Shown here in pieces: positions 20,604 through 28,411 of a stretch of DNA of 64,000 nucleotides. Below the pieces are notes generated by a model that had not been told where the DNA came from, made no database searches, and worked only from the letters and a program-made list of their open reading frames with translations. Source of the stretch: GCA-2862585 sp965277895 (GTDB taxonomy: Bacteria > Bacteroidota > Bacteroidia > Flavobacteriales > UBA7312); NCBI GenBank assembly GCA_965277895.1, contig CBDIDR010000001.1:1550001-1614000 (forward strand), read 5' to 3'. Every line of letters starts with the position of its first letter. Positions within the stretch are counted from its first letter, which is position 1. Position numbers and translations under genes: made by a program.

Positions 20604-22847
20604 TTAAAAGTGTTTAGCAAGAGATGTGTCAAATAAGTCTTTGAACTCGCCAACTTCTCCAAAGGAATGTTCATCAACTCGAATTTCTCCTTTTGTAACA
20701 TGACCTATTAAAGTATATGGTACTTGAGATTTCTTCATCAAGTCTAAAAATGCATCCTCAGATGTTTCTCTTACTGATACGACTACTCTTGAAGGAGCTT
20801 CTCCAAATAGGAAGGCATCTTCTCTAATTTCTGATGATGTAGTAATATCAAATCCTAAATTTTTAGGCATTGCACTTTCAAGAAGCGTAATGAACAAACC
20901 TCCATCAGAAACATCATGGGCTGATTCAATCAATTTAGCTCTGATTAATTCTTTAACAGATTCTTGTAGTTCAAACTCTTTATCTAAATCAAATTCTGGT
21001 GTAGAGCTTTCTTTGAAATTATGATAGGACGCTAAATATTCTGAACTACTGATATCATTTTTTGATTCTCCAAGAAGGAAAATCAAATCGCTCTTTCCTT
21101 TGAAATCAAGAGACATTAAATGCTCTTTATTTTCCACTATTCCTAACATACCAATTGTTGGGGTTGGGAAAACTGGCACTTCTTTTCCGTCTAAGGCTGT
21201 TTGGTTATAGAAACTAACGTTTCCGCCAGTTACTGGTGTATTAAATTTCAGACAAGACTTTGTCATTCCTTTGATAGCACCTACAAATTGCCAGTATACT
21301 TCTGGATTGTAAGGATTTCCAAAGTTTAAGCAATTGGTAATTGCGCTTGGCACACCTCCAGAACACACGATATTTCTGGCTGCCTCGGCAACTGCCATAG
21401 CACAACCTTCCTCTGGGTTTGCATTTACCATTCTGGCATTACAATCTACCGTCATTGCAAGGGCTTTATTAGTCCCTTTTACATTTACTACTCCTGCGTC
21501 TTTTGGCGAATTTGTTCCCATATTAATGGTTCCAACCATAGAGTCGTACTGCTCATATACCCATTTTTTTGATGCAATGTTTGGATGAGACGCTAAGTAT
21601 TTAGCCACTTTTACTAAATCTTTGGGCTGCTCAATACTATCTATATTGAATGCCTTAAATCGTTTAAAATATTCTGGCTCAGAGTATTCTCTAGTATAAA
21701 CTGGAGCCCCTCCACCTAGAACTAAATCATCGGCTGGAACATCGGCTACTAATTCTCCGTGCATGTAATATTTTAACCTTCCGCCAGAGGTTACTTCGCC
21801 GATTTCTTCACAACTTAAATCCCATTTGTCATATATTTCCTGAACAATGTGTTCCTTACCTTTTTCTACAACGATAAGCATACGTTCTTGTGATTCTGAA
21901 AGAAGAATCTCCCAATCTTTCATGTTTTCTTGTCGCGTTGGAACTTTATCGAGATGGATTATCATTCCATGTTCTCCTGCCGCACTCATTTCAGAAGTGG
22001 AGCAGGTAATACCTGCTGCACCCATATCTTGCATACCAACAATAGCATCTGTTTGACCTAGTTCAAGTGTTGCTTCAAGAAGTAATTTCTCTTGAAATGG
22101 ATCTCCTACCTGTACTGCTGGTAAATCGTTTGCAGAATCTTCTGTTATATCTTTAGAAGCAAATGCTGCTCCATGAATTCCATCTTTGCCAGTTCTTGAC
22201 CCAACAATATAAACTGGATTACCTACTCCAGAGGATGTTGCTGAAATCAATCCATCAGCTTTCATAATTCCTGCTGAAAAAGCATTGACTAATGGGTTTG
22301 TGTTGTAACATTCATCAAAGAAGACTTCTCCTCCAACAATTGGAATACCAAAGGCATTTCCATAATCTCCAATCCCTTTTACAACGCCTTTAACGAGCCA
22401 CTTTGTTCTGTCTAATTCAATATTTCCAAAACGAAGTGAGTTCAACTGAGCAATCGGACGAGCACCCATTGTAAAAATATCTCTATTTATTCCTCCCACT
22501 CCTGTTGCGGCTCCCTGGTATGGTTCAAGTGCTGATGGGTGGTTATGACTTTCTATTTTAAATGCACAAGCAAGACCATCACCAATATCAACTAAGCCTG
22601 CATTTTCTTCACCTGCCTTAACAAGCATATGAGGGCCATCTTTGGGAAGAGTTTTGAGCCAGGTAATGGAGTTTTTGTAAGAACAGTGTTCCGACCACAT
22701 TACCGAAAAAATACTCATTTCAGTAAAGTTTGGCGTACGGCCTAATATTTCCTTGATTTTGTCAAATTCTTCAGGACGTAATCCAAGTTCGACAGCCTGT
22801 TCTAGTGTAGCTAATGTTGTGGTTGCTTGTGACGACATATTGTTCAT
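20604..22847 (-). CDS. purL: Phosphoribosylformylglycinamidine synthase subunit PurL
   Basis: A 747-residue small-type PurL (FGAM synthase II). It lacks the C-terminal glutaminase domain of the 1,300-residue enterobacterial enzyme, so PurS and PurQ must be supplied from elsewhere. The N-terminus has SVMWSEHCSYKNS, followed by FKIESHNHPSALEPYQGAATGVGGI, which is split here as FKIESHNHPSALEP and YQGAATGVGGI. The second half has the AIR-synthase-like fold with VTGGNVSFYN and SDGGLF. It catalyses the ATP-dependent amidation of FGAR in purine synthesis. A second in-frame ATG lies nine bases downstream and could be the start. A TATTTTTG box is at 22859-22866. Confidence 0.97.
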   Translation of the reverse strand: MNNMSSQATTTLATLEQAVELGLRPEEFDKIKEILGRTPNFTEMSIFSVMWSEHCSYKNSITWLKTLPKDGPHMLVKAGEENAGLVDIGDGLACAFKIESHNHPSALEPYQGAATGVGGINRDIFTMGARPIAQLNSLRFGNIELDRTKWLVKGVVKGIGDYGNAFGIPIVGGEVFFDECYNTNPLVNAFSAGIMKADGLISATSSGVGNPVYIVGSRTGKDGIHGAAFASKDITEDSANDLPAVQVGDPFQEKLLLEATLELGQTDAIVGMQDMGAAGITCSTSEMSAAGEHGMIIHLDKVPTRQENMKDWEILLSESQERMLIVVEKGKEHIVQEIYDKWDLSCEEIGEVTSGGRLKYYMHGELVADVPADDLVLGGGAPVYTREYSEPEYFKRFKAFNIDSIEQPKDLVKVAKYLASHPNIASKKWVYEQYDSMVGTINMGTNSPKDAGVVNVKGTNKALAMTVDCNARMVNANPEEGCAMAVAEAARNIVCSGGVPSAITNCLNFGNPYNPEVYWQFVGAIKGMTKSCLKFNTPVTGGNVSFYNQTALDGKEVPVFPTPTIGMLGIVENKEHLMSLDFKGKSDLIFLLGESKNDISSSEYLASYHNFKESSTPEFDLDKEFELQESVKELIRAKLIESAHDVSDGGLFITLLESAMPKNLGFDITTSSEIREDAFLFGEAPSRVVVSVRETSEDAFLDLMKKSQVPYTLIGHVTKGEIRVDEHSFGEVGEFKDLFDTSLAKHF

Positions 22848-22858
22848 TTTCTAAAAGG

Positions 22859-22866
22859 CAAAAATA
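22859..22866 (-). promoter_or_regulatory. -7 promoter box of purL
   Basis: On the minus strand TATTTTTG (TAnnTTTG), 11 nt before the purL ATG. No convincing -33 box is visible. Confidence 0.4.
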
Positions 22867-22931
22867 TAAATACCTCTAGTATAAACGAACTAAAAATCAC
22901 AGCTTTTTAAAAAGTTATTAAGAAATGATAA

Positions 22932-24572
22932 TTACCAAATAACCTCTTCTCCTCGTTCGTACCAAGAAACGTAATTTTCTTTGTGAAGTTTCTCAACTTC
23001 ATTTCGTTTTATTTTCATTGAGGGGGTCAAAAGGTTATTTTCAATAGTCCATTCTTGATCGAGGACAATTATCTTTTTCAACCTTTCATGCGCGTCAAAT
23101 TTCGGATTTACAACCGACAAGGTTTTGGATAAACTTGCTACTACATCTTCGGCCGGTCTACTTTTACCATACTCAGATAGTGTAATTAAAGCAATAGGCT
23201 GAGGAATATTTTCCCCTACTACACAAACTTGCTCAATGTTTTTATTGGCAGATAGCTTCATCTCGATTGGTGCAGGAGCTACATACTTGGCTTTGGATGT
23301 TTTGAATAAATCCTTTACTCTTCCCGTAATTTTTAAAAATCCTTTACTATCAATATGTCCTTCATCTCCTGTGTATAACCAACCGTCTTTGATTGTGTCT
23401 TGAGTTTGTTTTTCTTCTTTGTAATATCCATCCATTAAAGCAACGTGCTTTATCAGAATCTCATTTTTCTCACTTAGTTTAACTTCACAATGAGGAAGTG
23501 CTTTACCTACAAATCCAAATTGAATGTCATCATTCAGCGTAACGTGAGAATAACAACAGTTTTCCGTCATGGCATAGGCTTCTTGTATATTTATTCCTAG
23601 ACGTTTGAACCACTTTAAGGTTGAAACTGGCGTAGGTGCTGCTCCTGTAAATACATTTCTAGCTTCTTGAAGTCCAAGTCCTGATTTTATCTTCTTTTTG
23701 ATAAGAGATGAAATTCCAGGAATAGCGAGTAATACATTTAGTTTTTTCTGAGGTAATTTTGTTAAAATTCCTTGTTGGAATTTCGTCCATATTCTAGGGA
23801 CTCCTAAAAAGGCTGTTGGCTTAGTATCCGATAAATTCTTGGCAAATGTATCTAGACTTTCAGCAAAAGACACCATACCTCCAGAATATAAACTACCCAT
23901 CTCTACTAATAATCGCTCTGCTATATGACAAAGTGGTAAATAGGAGAAAAAGCGTTCTTCAGTTGCTAACCCAAGTAATGGCACTGCATTTGAAGTGGCA
24001 AAAGAGAAATTATAAAATTTATGCATCACACCTTTTGGCATTCCAGTTGTACCTGAAGTGTATATAATGGTTGCCAAGTCATTCGGCTCTCGTACTATGT
24101 TTTCAGTCATTGGCTCAATATCTTTTACAAGATCTCCCCAAACTGGATAGCCTTCTTCTGAATAAAAAGGATAGGCTATGCAAGGCATATCTTTTGGAAT
24201 TCCTGGTCGCATACTAGCAAAATCATCCAATTTACCTACGAACACTAACTTCGTCTCACTATGGTCAAGAATTTGTTTTATGCTCTCAGCCTTTAAGTTT
24301 GGATATAATGGAACTGAGACATGTCCAGCCATCATAATAGCTAAATCGCTCATTATCCAATGTGCACAGTTCTTAGAAAGTATTGCAATTTTACTTTTAG
24401 GTGCTAAGTCGAGAGACTGTAGATATGCAGCCATTTTTCTGACTTCAGTGGCCGTTTCAGACCAAGTCCATTTGTGCCACTCATCGTTAATGGGTTGACG
24501 CATGTACAATTTGTTAGGTATTTCATTCTCCCAACGGTATAGCATTTCTAAAGGTGATTTATAATCTTGCAT
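22932..24572 (-). CDS. Long-chain acyl-CoA synthetase-like AMP-forming ligase
   Basis: A 546-residue adenylate-forming enzyme. The AMP-binding motif IIYTSGTTGMPKG is near residues 170-182, followed by the A5-type AYAMTE, A7 YTGDEGHID and A8 GRVKDLFKTSKAKYV motifs. The long-chain acyl-CoA synthetase (FadD/ACSL-like) arrangement fits better than acetyl-CoA synthetase. It activates fatty acids with ATP and CoA at the membrane. It stands alone between purL and the decayed beta-barrel fragment, with a TATATTTG box at 24595-24602, so it probably has its own promoter. Confidence 0.85.
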   Translation of the reverse strand: MQDYKSPLEMLYRWENEIPNKLYMRQPINDEWHKWTWSETATEVRKMAAYLQSLDLAPKSKIAILSKNCAHWIMSDLAIMMAGHVSVPLYPNLKAESIKQILDHSETKLVFVGKLDDFASMRPGIPKDMPCIAYPFYSEEGYPVWGDLVKDIEPMTENIVREPNDLATIIYTSGTTGMPKGVMHKFYNFSFATSNAVPLLGLATEERFFSYLPLCHIAERLLVEMGSLYSGGMVSFAESLDTFAKNLSDTKPTAFLGVPRIWTKFQQGILTKLPQKKLNVLLAIPGISSLIKKKIKSGLGLQEARNVFTGAAPTPVSTLKWFKRLGINIQEAYAMTENCCYSHVTLNDDIQFGFVGKALPHCEVKLSEKNEILIKHVALMDGYYKEEKQTQDTIKDGWLYTGDEGHIDSKGFLKITGRVKDLFKTSKAKYVAPAPIEMKLSANKNIEQVCVVGENIPQPIALITLSEYGKSRPAEDVVASLSKTLSVVNPKFDAHERLKKIIVLDQEWTIENNLLTPSMKIKRNEVEKLHKENYVSWYERGEEVIW

Positions 24573-24594
24573 AGGTATTGTAATTTGATTTCCC

Positions 24595-24602
24595 CAAATA
24601 TA
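24595..24602 (-). promoter_or_regulatory. -7 promoter box of the acyl-CoA synthetase gene
   Basis: On the minus strand TATATTTG, 22 nt before the start codon. It overlaps the end of the upstream decayed gene fragment (stop at 24608-24610) closely. Confidence 0.5.
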
Positions 24603-24607
24603 AAAAT

Positions 24608-24922
24608 TTACAGTACATATTTAACTAAGATCTTAAAATCAGTCAACTTATCGCCTTTTACACTTCATGAACGAATGGGGGTGTTATAGTAATATAGAGT
24701 TTGGGCAATCTTAAAATTAAGGCTTAAGTGTTTATTGATTTTACACTTTAGAAAACCAACAATTCGTTGTCCCTCACCATAAAAAGCTGGCACAGAAAAG
24801 GAGTAAAGCACATCAGGTTCATAAACATATATCCTTGTTGAATAATTTGGAGTGTCAAATAAAAGATACCTCAGTGAATACGACCAATTACTTTCCAATG
24901 GCTTAAAATTAATATCATACAA
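24608..24922 (-). pseudogene. Remnant of a helix-hairpin-helix/beta-barrel family protein, with in-frame stop
   Basis: The minus-strand frame reads beta-strand-like sequence (NWSYSLRYLLFDTPNYSTRI, then VLYSFSVPAFYGEGQR, then LNFKIAQTLYYYNTPIRS). It then meets TGA at 24665-24667 and continues in the same frame as SVKGDKLTDFKILVKYVL to a TAA at 24608-24610. From memory this matches the C-terminal end of a large Bacteroidota family of helix-hairpin-helix proteins with a barrel-like tail. The N-terminal several hundred residues are missing, and the only apparent start is TTG. A stop in the conserved tail plus a missing front indicates decay. I am fairly sure it is a remnant and less sure of the family. 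Confidence 0.55.
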
Positions 24923-24956
24923 TATTAAATACTGTAAAATACAGGCAAAGTAAGAC

Positions 24957-24984
24957 GGCTTTCATAGCTACAATAATGAAAGCC
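24957..24984 (-). terminator. Perfect hairpin downstream of purE
   Basis: The stem GGCTTTCAT (24957-24965) and ATGAAAGCC (24976-24984) are exact complements with a 10-nt loop, 23 bp after the purE stop. No long T tract follows on the minus strand, so termination would be of the weak type. Confidence 0.45.
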
Positions 24985-25007
24985 TAAGGTATTAAATATT
25001 TAAGTGA

Positions 25008-25520
25008 TTACTGAACTCTGAATTCAAACTTTTCGCTAGCTAAATCTTGGTTAGCTTTTACGATTTTTTGTTTCATATTCATTTTAAATTCTACCATTCT
25101 AGCGTGAAGCTCTTCATCTGAAGTAGATAAGATTTGTCCTGCTAAAATACCGGCATTATAAGCTGCATCTAGTCCAACTGTTGCAACTGGAATTCCAGGA
25201 GGCATTTGTAGAATTGATAAGATACTATCCCACCCGTCAATAGAAATAGATGAACGGCAAGGAACACCAATTACAGGAACTGTAGCAAAAGCAGCAACAA
25301 CACCTGGCAAGTGAGCAGCACCACCAGCACCAGCAATAATGACCTTAATGCCATTAGCATGCGCATTTGAAGCGAATTCCTCTACTTTTTCTGGCACACG
25401 GTGCGCCGACAAGGCGTTAATTTCAAAAGGGATTTTCATTGAATTAAGGAAGTCTGCTGCCTTTCGCATAACTGGCATATCAGATGTACTTCCCATAATG
25501 ATACTTACTAATGCTTTCAT
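25008..25520 (-). CDS. purE: 5-(carboxyamino)imidazole ribonucleotide mutase
   Basis: A 170-residue class I PurE, which converts N5-CAIR to CAIR in purine synthesis. IIMGSTSDMPVMRKA at the N-terminus and SAHRVPEKV carry the catalytic Ser and His. AGAGGAAHLPGVVA and GVPCRSS follow. Class I PurE normally acts with PurK, which is not in the window. It is divergent from hpt across 95 bp that contain a perfect 12-bp inverted repeat. Downstream on the minus strand lies a hairpin. Confidence 0.96.
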   Translation of the reverse strand: MKALVSIIMGSTSDMPVMRKAADFLNSMKIPFEINALSAHRVPEKVEEFASNAHANGIKVIIAGAGGAAHLPGVVAAFATVPVIGVPCRSSISIDGWDSILSILQMPPGIPVATVGLDAAYNAGILAGQILSTSDEELHARMVEFKMNMKQKIVKANQDLASEKFEFRVQ

Positions 25521-25544
25521 AATTTGTAATTGTTATAATTTAAT

Positions 25545-25603
25545 GCTGCGAATTTAAAAAAAGTTGTTAAAATAAAATCCTACTTTTATTGTAAATTCGC
25601 AGC
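25545..25603. promoter_or_regulatory. Perfect 12-bp inverted repeat between purE and hpt
   Basis: The left arm GCTGCGAATTTA (25545-25556) and right arm TAAATTCGCAGC (25592-25603) are exact complements, separated by 35 bp. Each arm reads TAAATTCG outwards towards its gene, one base off the -7 box TAnnTTTG, so the arms could be divergent promoters or operator half-sites. Confidence 0.5.
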
Positions 25604-25615
25604 TAAATTGTATTC

Positions 25616-26146
25616 ATGGTACAAATACACGACAAAATCTTTGACCCCTACCTTCAACAAGAAGACATTCAGAATATCATTCATCGACTAGCAAAAGAGA
25701 TGAATGTTCTCAAAAATGAAAATCCGCTTTTTATAATTGTTTTAAAAGGAGCATTTCTGTTCGCCTCTGATTTATTGAAAGCTCTTTCATTTGATGCTGA
25801 AATAACATTTATGCAAATCAAATCTTACGAGGGTACGCAGAGTAGCGGAGAGATTAAAGATATAATGGGTGTACCAATGAACCTTAAAGAGAGAACAATT
25901 GTGATAGTCGAAGATATTGTAGACACTGGCAATACATTGGAATATTTGCACAATCGATTATCTAATGAAAATCCTAAAAAAATTCATATCGCTAGCCTAT
26001 TGCTAAAGCCTGATGTATATTCTAAAGAAATAGCTATTGACTTCGTAGGCAAAGAAATACCTAACAATTTTGTTGTAGGATATGGCTTGGACTATGAAGA
26101 ATTAGGACGAACTTTACCACAAATTTACAAACTCAAAAATTCTTAA
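25616..26146 (+). CDS. hpt: Hypoxanthine phosphoribosyltransferase
   Basis: A 176-residue type I phosphoribosyltransferase that salvages hypoxanthine and guanine with PRPP. The PRPP loop is VIVEDIVDTGNTL, with an upstream IVLKGAFLFASDLL strand and the base-binding C-terminal GKEIPNNFVVGYGLDY. It is divergent from purE and lies two bases before adk, so purine salvage, adenylate kinase and obgE form one operon. The start ATG is at 25616. Guanine versus xanthine specificity cannot be told from the sequence. Confidence 0.93.
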   Translation: MVQIHDKIFDPYLQQEDIQNIIHRLAKEMNVLKNENPLFIIVLKGAFLFASDLLKALSFDAEITFMQIKSYEGTQSSGEIKDIMGVPMNLKERTIVIVEDIVDTGNTLEYLHNRLSNENPKKIHIASLLLKPDVYSKEIAIDFVGKEIPNNFVVGYGLDYEELGRTLPQIYKLKNS

Positions 26147-26148
26147 CT

Positions 26149-26721
26149 ATGTTAAATATTGTCTTGTTTGGCCCTCCTGGTGCAGGAAAAGGAACACAAT
26201 CTCAATTACTAATTGACAAGTATTCACTTATCCACTTATCTACAGGTGATATTCTGAGAGGCGAAATTGCCAAAGGAAGTGAACTCGGTTTACAAGCAAA
26301 AAGCATTATGGACAGGGGTGATTTAGTTCCTGATGATGTTGTTATTAAAATGATTCAATCTATTTTAGAAAATAACCTTGAAGCTAAAGGGTTTATTTTT
26401 GATGGTTTCCCAAGAACAACTGCTCAAGCAGAATCACTTGATAATATGTTATCAAATTTAAATACTGCCATTACAACGATGCTTTCACTCGATGTGGATG
26501 ATGATGAACTTACAAAACGTTTATTGGAAAGAGGCAAAAGTAGTGGTAGAGCCGATGATGCCAACGAATCTATCATTAGAAACCGTATTAACGAATACAA
26601 TACTAAAACAGCGCCACTAAAAGAATACTACAACAAGCAGCATAAACTACAAAGTATTGAAGGTGTGGGGTCTATTGAAGAAATCAACTCCAAATTGTGT
26701 GTGGCTATTGATAATTTATAA
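26149..26721 (+). CDS. adk: Adenylate kinase
   Basis: A 190-residue short-form adenylate kinase (ATP + AMP to 2 ADP). The P-loop GPPGAGKGT is at residues 8-16, followed by HLSTGDILR, then FDGFPRTTAQAE (AMP site). The LID is of the short type (LLERGKSSGRADD) without zinc cysteines. Its stop shares one base with the obgE start, giving a TAATG overlap. The hpt-adk-obgE order links nucleotide pools with ribosome assembly. Confidence 0.97.
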   Translation: MLNIVLFGPPGAGKGTQSQLLIDKYSLIHLSTGDILRGEIAKGSELGLQAKSIMDRGDLVPDDVVIKMIQSILENNLEAKGFIFDGFPRTTAQAESLDNMLSNLNTAITTMLSLDVDDDELTKRLLERGKSSGRADDANESIIRNRINEYNTKTAPLKEYYNKQHKLQSIEGVGSIEEINSKLCVAIDNL

Positions 26722-27719
26722 TGAAAGTAAAAAACTCCAACTTTGTTGATTATGTCAAAATCTTTTGCCGCTCAGGTAAAGGAGGGGCTGGCTCTACTCA
26801 CTTTTTAAGAGATAGAACCACAGCTAAAGGTGGACCTGATGGTGGCGACGGTGGTCGTGGTGGACACATTATCATTCAAGGAAACGACCAAATGTGGACT
26901 TTGCTACATTTGAAATATCAAAAACACCTTTTTGCTGAACATGGCGGTTCTGGTAGTGGAAATAATCGAATTGGTAAAGATGGAGAAAGCAAGATACTTC
27001 AAGTCCCTCTAGGAACGGTTGCCAAACATGCTGAAACTGGCGAAGTCTTATTTGAAATCACAGAGCACAATGAAGAAAAAATACTTCTTGAAGGCGGAAA
27101 AGGTGGTAAAGGAAATGTACATTTTAAATCATCCACTAATCAAACACCACGCTATGCTCAACCAGGTATTGACTCACAAGAAGATTGGTTTATTCTAGAA
27201 CTTAAAGTCTTAGCAGATGTAGGACTTGTGGGCTTTCCTAATGCAGGGAAATCTACCCTTTTATCCGTTGTATCTGCTGCAAAACCTGAAATTGCGAATT
27301 ACCCATTTACTACTTTAGTACCAAATCTTGGAATTGTTTCTTATCGAGAAGATCGCTCCTTTATTATGGCTGATATTCCTGGAATAATTGAAGGTGCAGC
27401 AGAAGGAAAAGGCTTGGGCTTACGCTTTCTAAGACATATTGAACGAAACTCAACCTTACTATTTTTAGTGCCAGCGGACAGCAACGATATTGCTAAAGAA
27501 TACCACATTCTACTAGCTGAACTTGAAAAATATAATCCTGAATTGCTAGATAAAGATAAAATTCTTGCCATCAGTAAATCGGATATGCTAGATGATGAAC
27601 TAAAAGAAGAAATAACTAAAGAACTACCAACAGATATTGAGAGTATTTTTATTTCTTCAGTTGCTCAACAAGGATTAGTAGAACTCAAAGATTTAATTTG
27701 GAAAAAATTGAACGCCTAG
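26721..27719 (+). CDS. obgE: GTPase ObgE/CgtA
   Basis: A 332-residue ribosome-assembly GTPase. Residues 1-159 are the glycine-rich Obg fold (GGDGGRGGHI and GGKGGKGNVHF are visible). The G domain has P-loop GFPNAGKST at 171-179, DIPGIIEGAAEGKGLG as G3, and SKSD as G4. The C-terminal OCT domain found in some Obg proteins is absent, as is common in this phylum. It works on late 50S assembly and responds to guanine nucleotides. It overlaps adk by one base and is directly followed by a PAP2 phosphatase gene. Confidence 0.97.
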   Translation: MKVKNSNFVDYVKIFCRSGKGGAGSTHFLRDRTTAKGGPDGGDGGRGGHIIIQGNDQMWTLLHLKYQKHLFAEHGGSGSGNNRIGKDGESKILQVPLGTVAKHAETGEVLFEITEHNEEKILLEGGKGGKGNVHFKSSTNQTPRYAQPGIDSQEDWFILELKVLADVGLVGFPNAGKSTLLSVVSAAKPEIANYPFTTLVPNLGIVSYREDRSFIMADIPGIIEGAAEGKGLGLRFLRHIERNSTLLFLVPADSNDIAKEYHILLAELEKYNPELLDKDKILAISKSDMLDDELKEEITKELPTDIESIFISSVAQQGLVELKDLIWKKLNA

Positions 27720-28262
27720 ATGGAATTGCTTCTTGAACTCGATACAGAATGGTTCTATCTGATTAATCAATCGGGCAGAGAAAGTTGGGATTCTTTCATG
27801 CTCTTTACAACACATAAGCTTTCTTGGATTCCTCTCTATTTACTATTGGTACTACTAATTATAAGAGAAAAGAAAAAAGACAGTATTTGGATTTTTGCAG
27901 CTATCGGCTTCGTTATTCTACTTTGTGATATGGGAAGTGTACATCTCTTCAAAAATAATTTTGAGCGATTACGACCTTGCCACGTATTTGAAAACATTCG
28001 TTTAGTAACAGAGGGTTGTGGAGGTCAATTTGGTTTTGTTTCCTCACACGCATCCAATGTTTTCGGATTAGCTATTGTAATCGGTAAACTGTTAGAAAAG
28101 AAAAGTATATTTCTACTGCTCTTTTTGTGGGCGGTTTTAGTCTCCTATAGTAGAGTATATGTGGGTGTCCACTACCCTTTTGATATTATCGGTGGAATGC
28201 TATGGGGAACTTTTGTAGCTTTGTTAACCGTTAAGTTACACGCTTATTTAACAAAAAAATGA
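27720..28262 (+). CDS. PAP2-family membrane phosphatase
   Basis: A 180-residue integral membrane protein with about five hydrophobic segments. The three phosphatase motifs are visible: the KNNFERLRPC motif (KxxxxxxRP type), SSHASNVFG (SxHxx), and SRVYVGVHYPFDIIGG (SRxxxxxHxxxD). Family members remove phosphate from undecaprenyl pyrophosphate, phosphatidic acid or phosphatidylglycerophosphate on the outer face of the inner membrane; which one cannot be told. It starts directly after the obgE stop and overlaps the next small gene in an ATGA. Confidence 0.9.
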   Translation: MELLLELDTEWFYLINQSGRESWDSFMLFTTHKLSWIPLYLLLVLLIIREKKKDSIWIFAAIGFVILLCDMGSVHLFKNNFERLRPCHVFENIRLVTEGCGGQFGFVSSHASNVFGLAIVIGKLLEKKSIFLLLFLWAVLVSYSRVYVGVHYPFDIIGGMLWGTFVALLTVKLHAYLTKK

Positions 28263-28411
28263 AGCAATTTAATCTAGTATGGTTTGTTTGGCTCGTTTTG
28301 GTCATTTGTTGGAATTACATTTGGGAAACCGTGCCACCGATTGCTGATGTTATTGTTGCCGTCATTCTTTCTATTTTTGCATATCAAATTAACCTAAAAC
28401 TAAAAAAGTGA
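28259..28411 (+). CDS. Small membrane protein, 50 residues
   Basis: An open frame of 50 residues starting MKQFNLVWFVWLVLVICWNY. It overlaps the PAP2 stop by ATGA and the next start by GTGA, so translational coupling on both sides argues that it is real. It has two hydrophobic segments (about residues 6-20 and 28-43) split by the short polar turn IWETVPP, with a basic C-terminus KLKK. No family is recognised. A small two-helix partner or inner-membrane chaperone of the PAP2 phosphatase or the exported phosphatase is possible but unproven. Confidence 0.75.
   Translation: MKQFNLVWFVWLVLVICWNYIWETVPPIADVIVAVILSIFAYQINLKLKK

Noticed and set aside
24665..24667. TGA as a selenocysteine codon in the 24.6-24.9 kb fragment
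   Set aside because: No SECIS-like hairpin follows, no selenoprotein family matches, and the front of the gene is missing. Decay is simpler.
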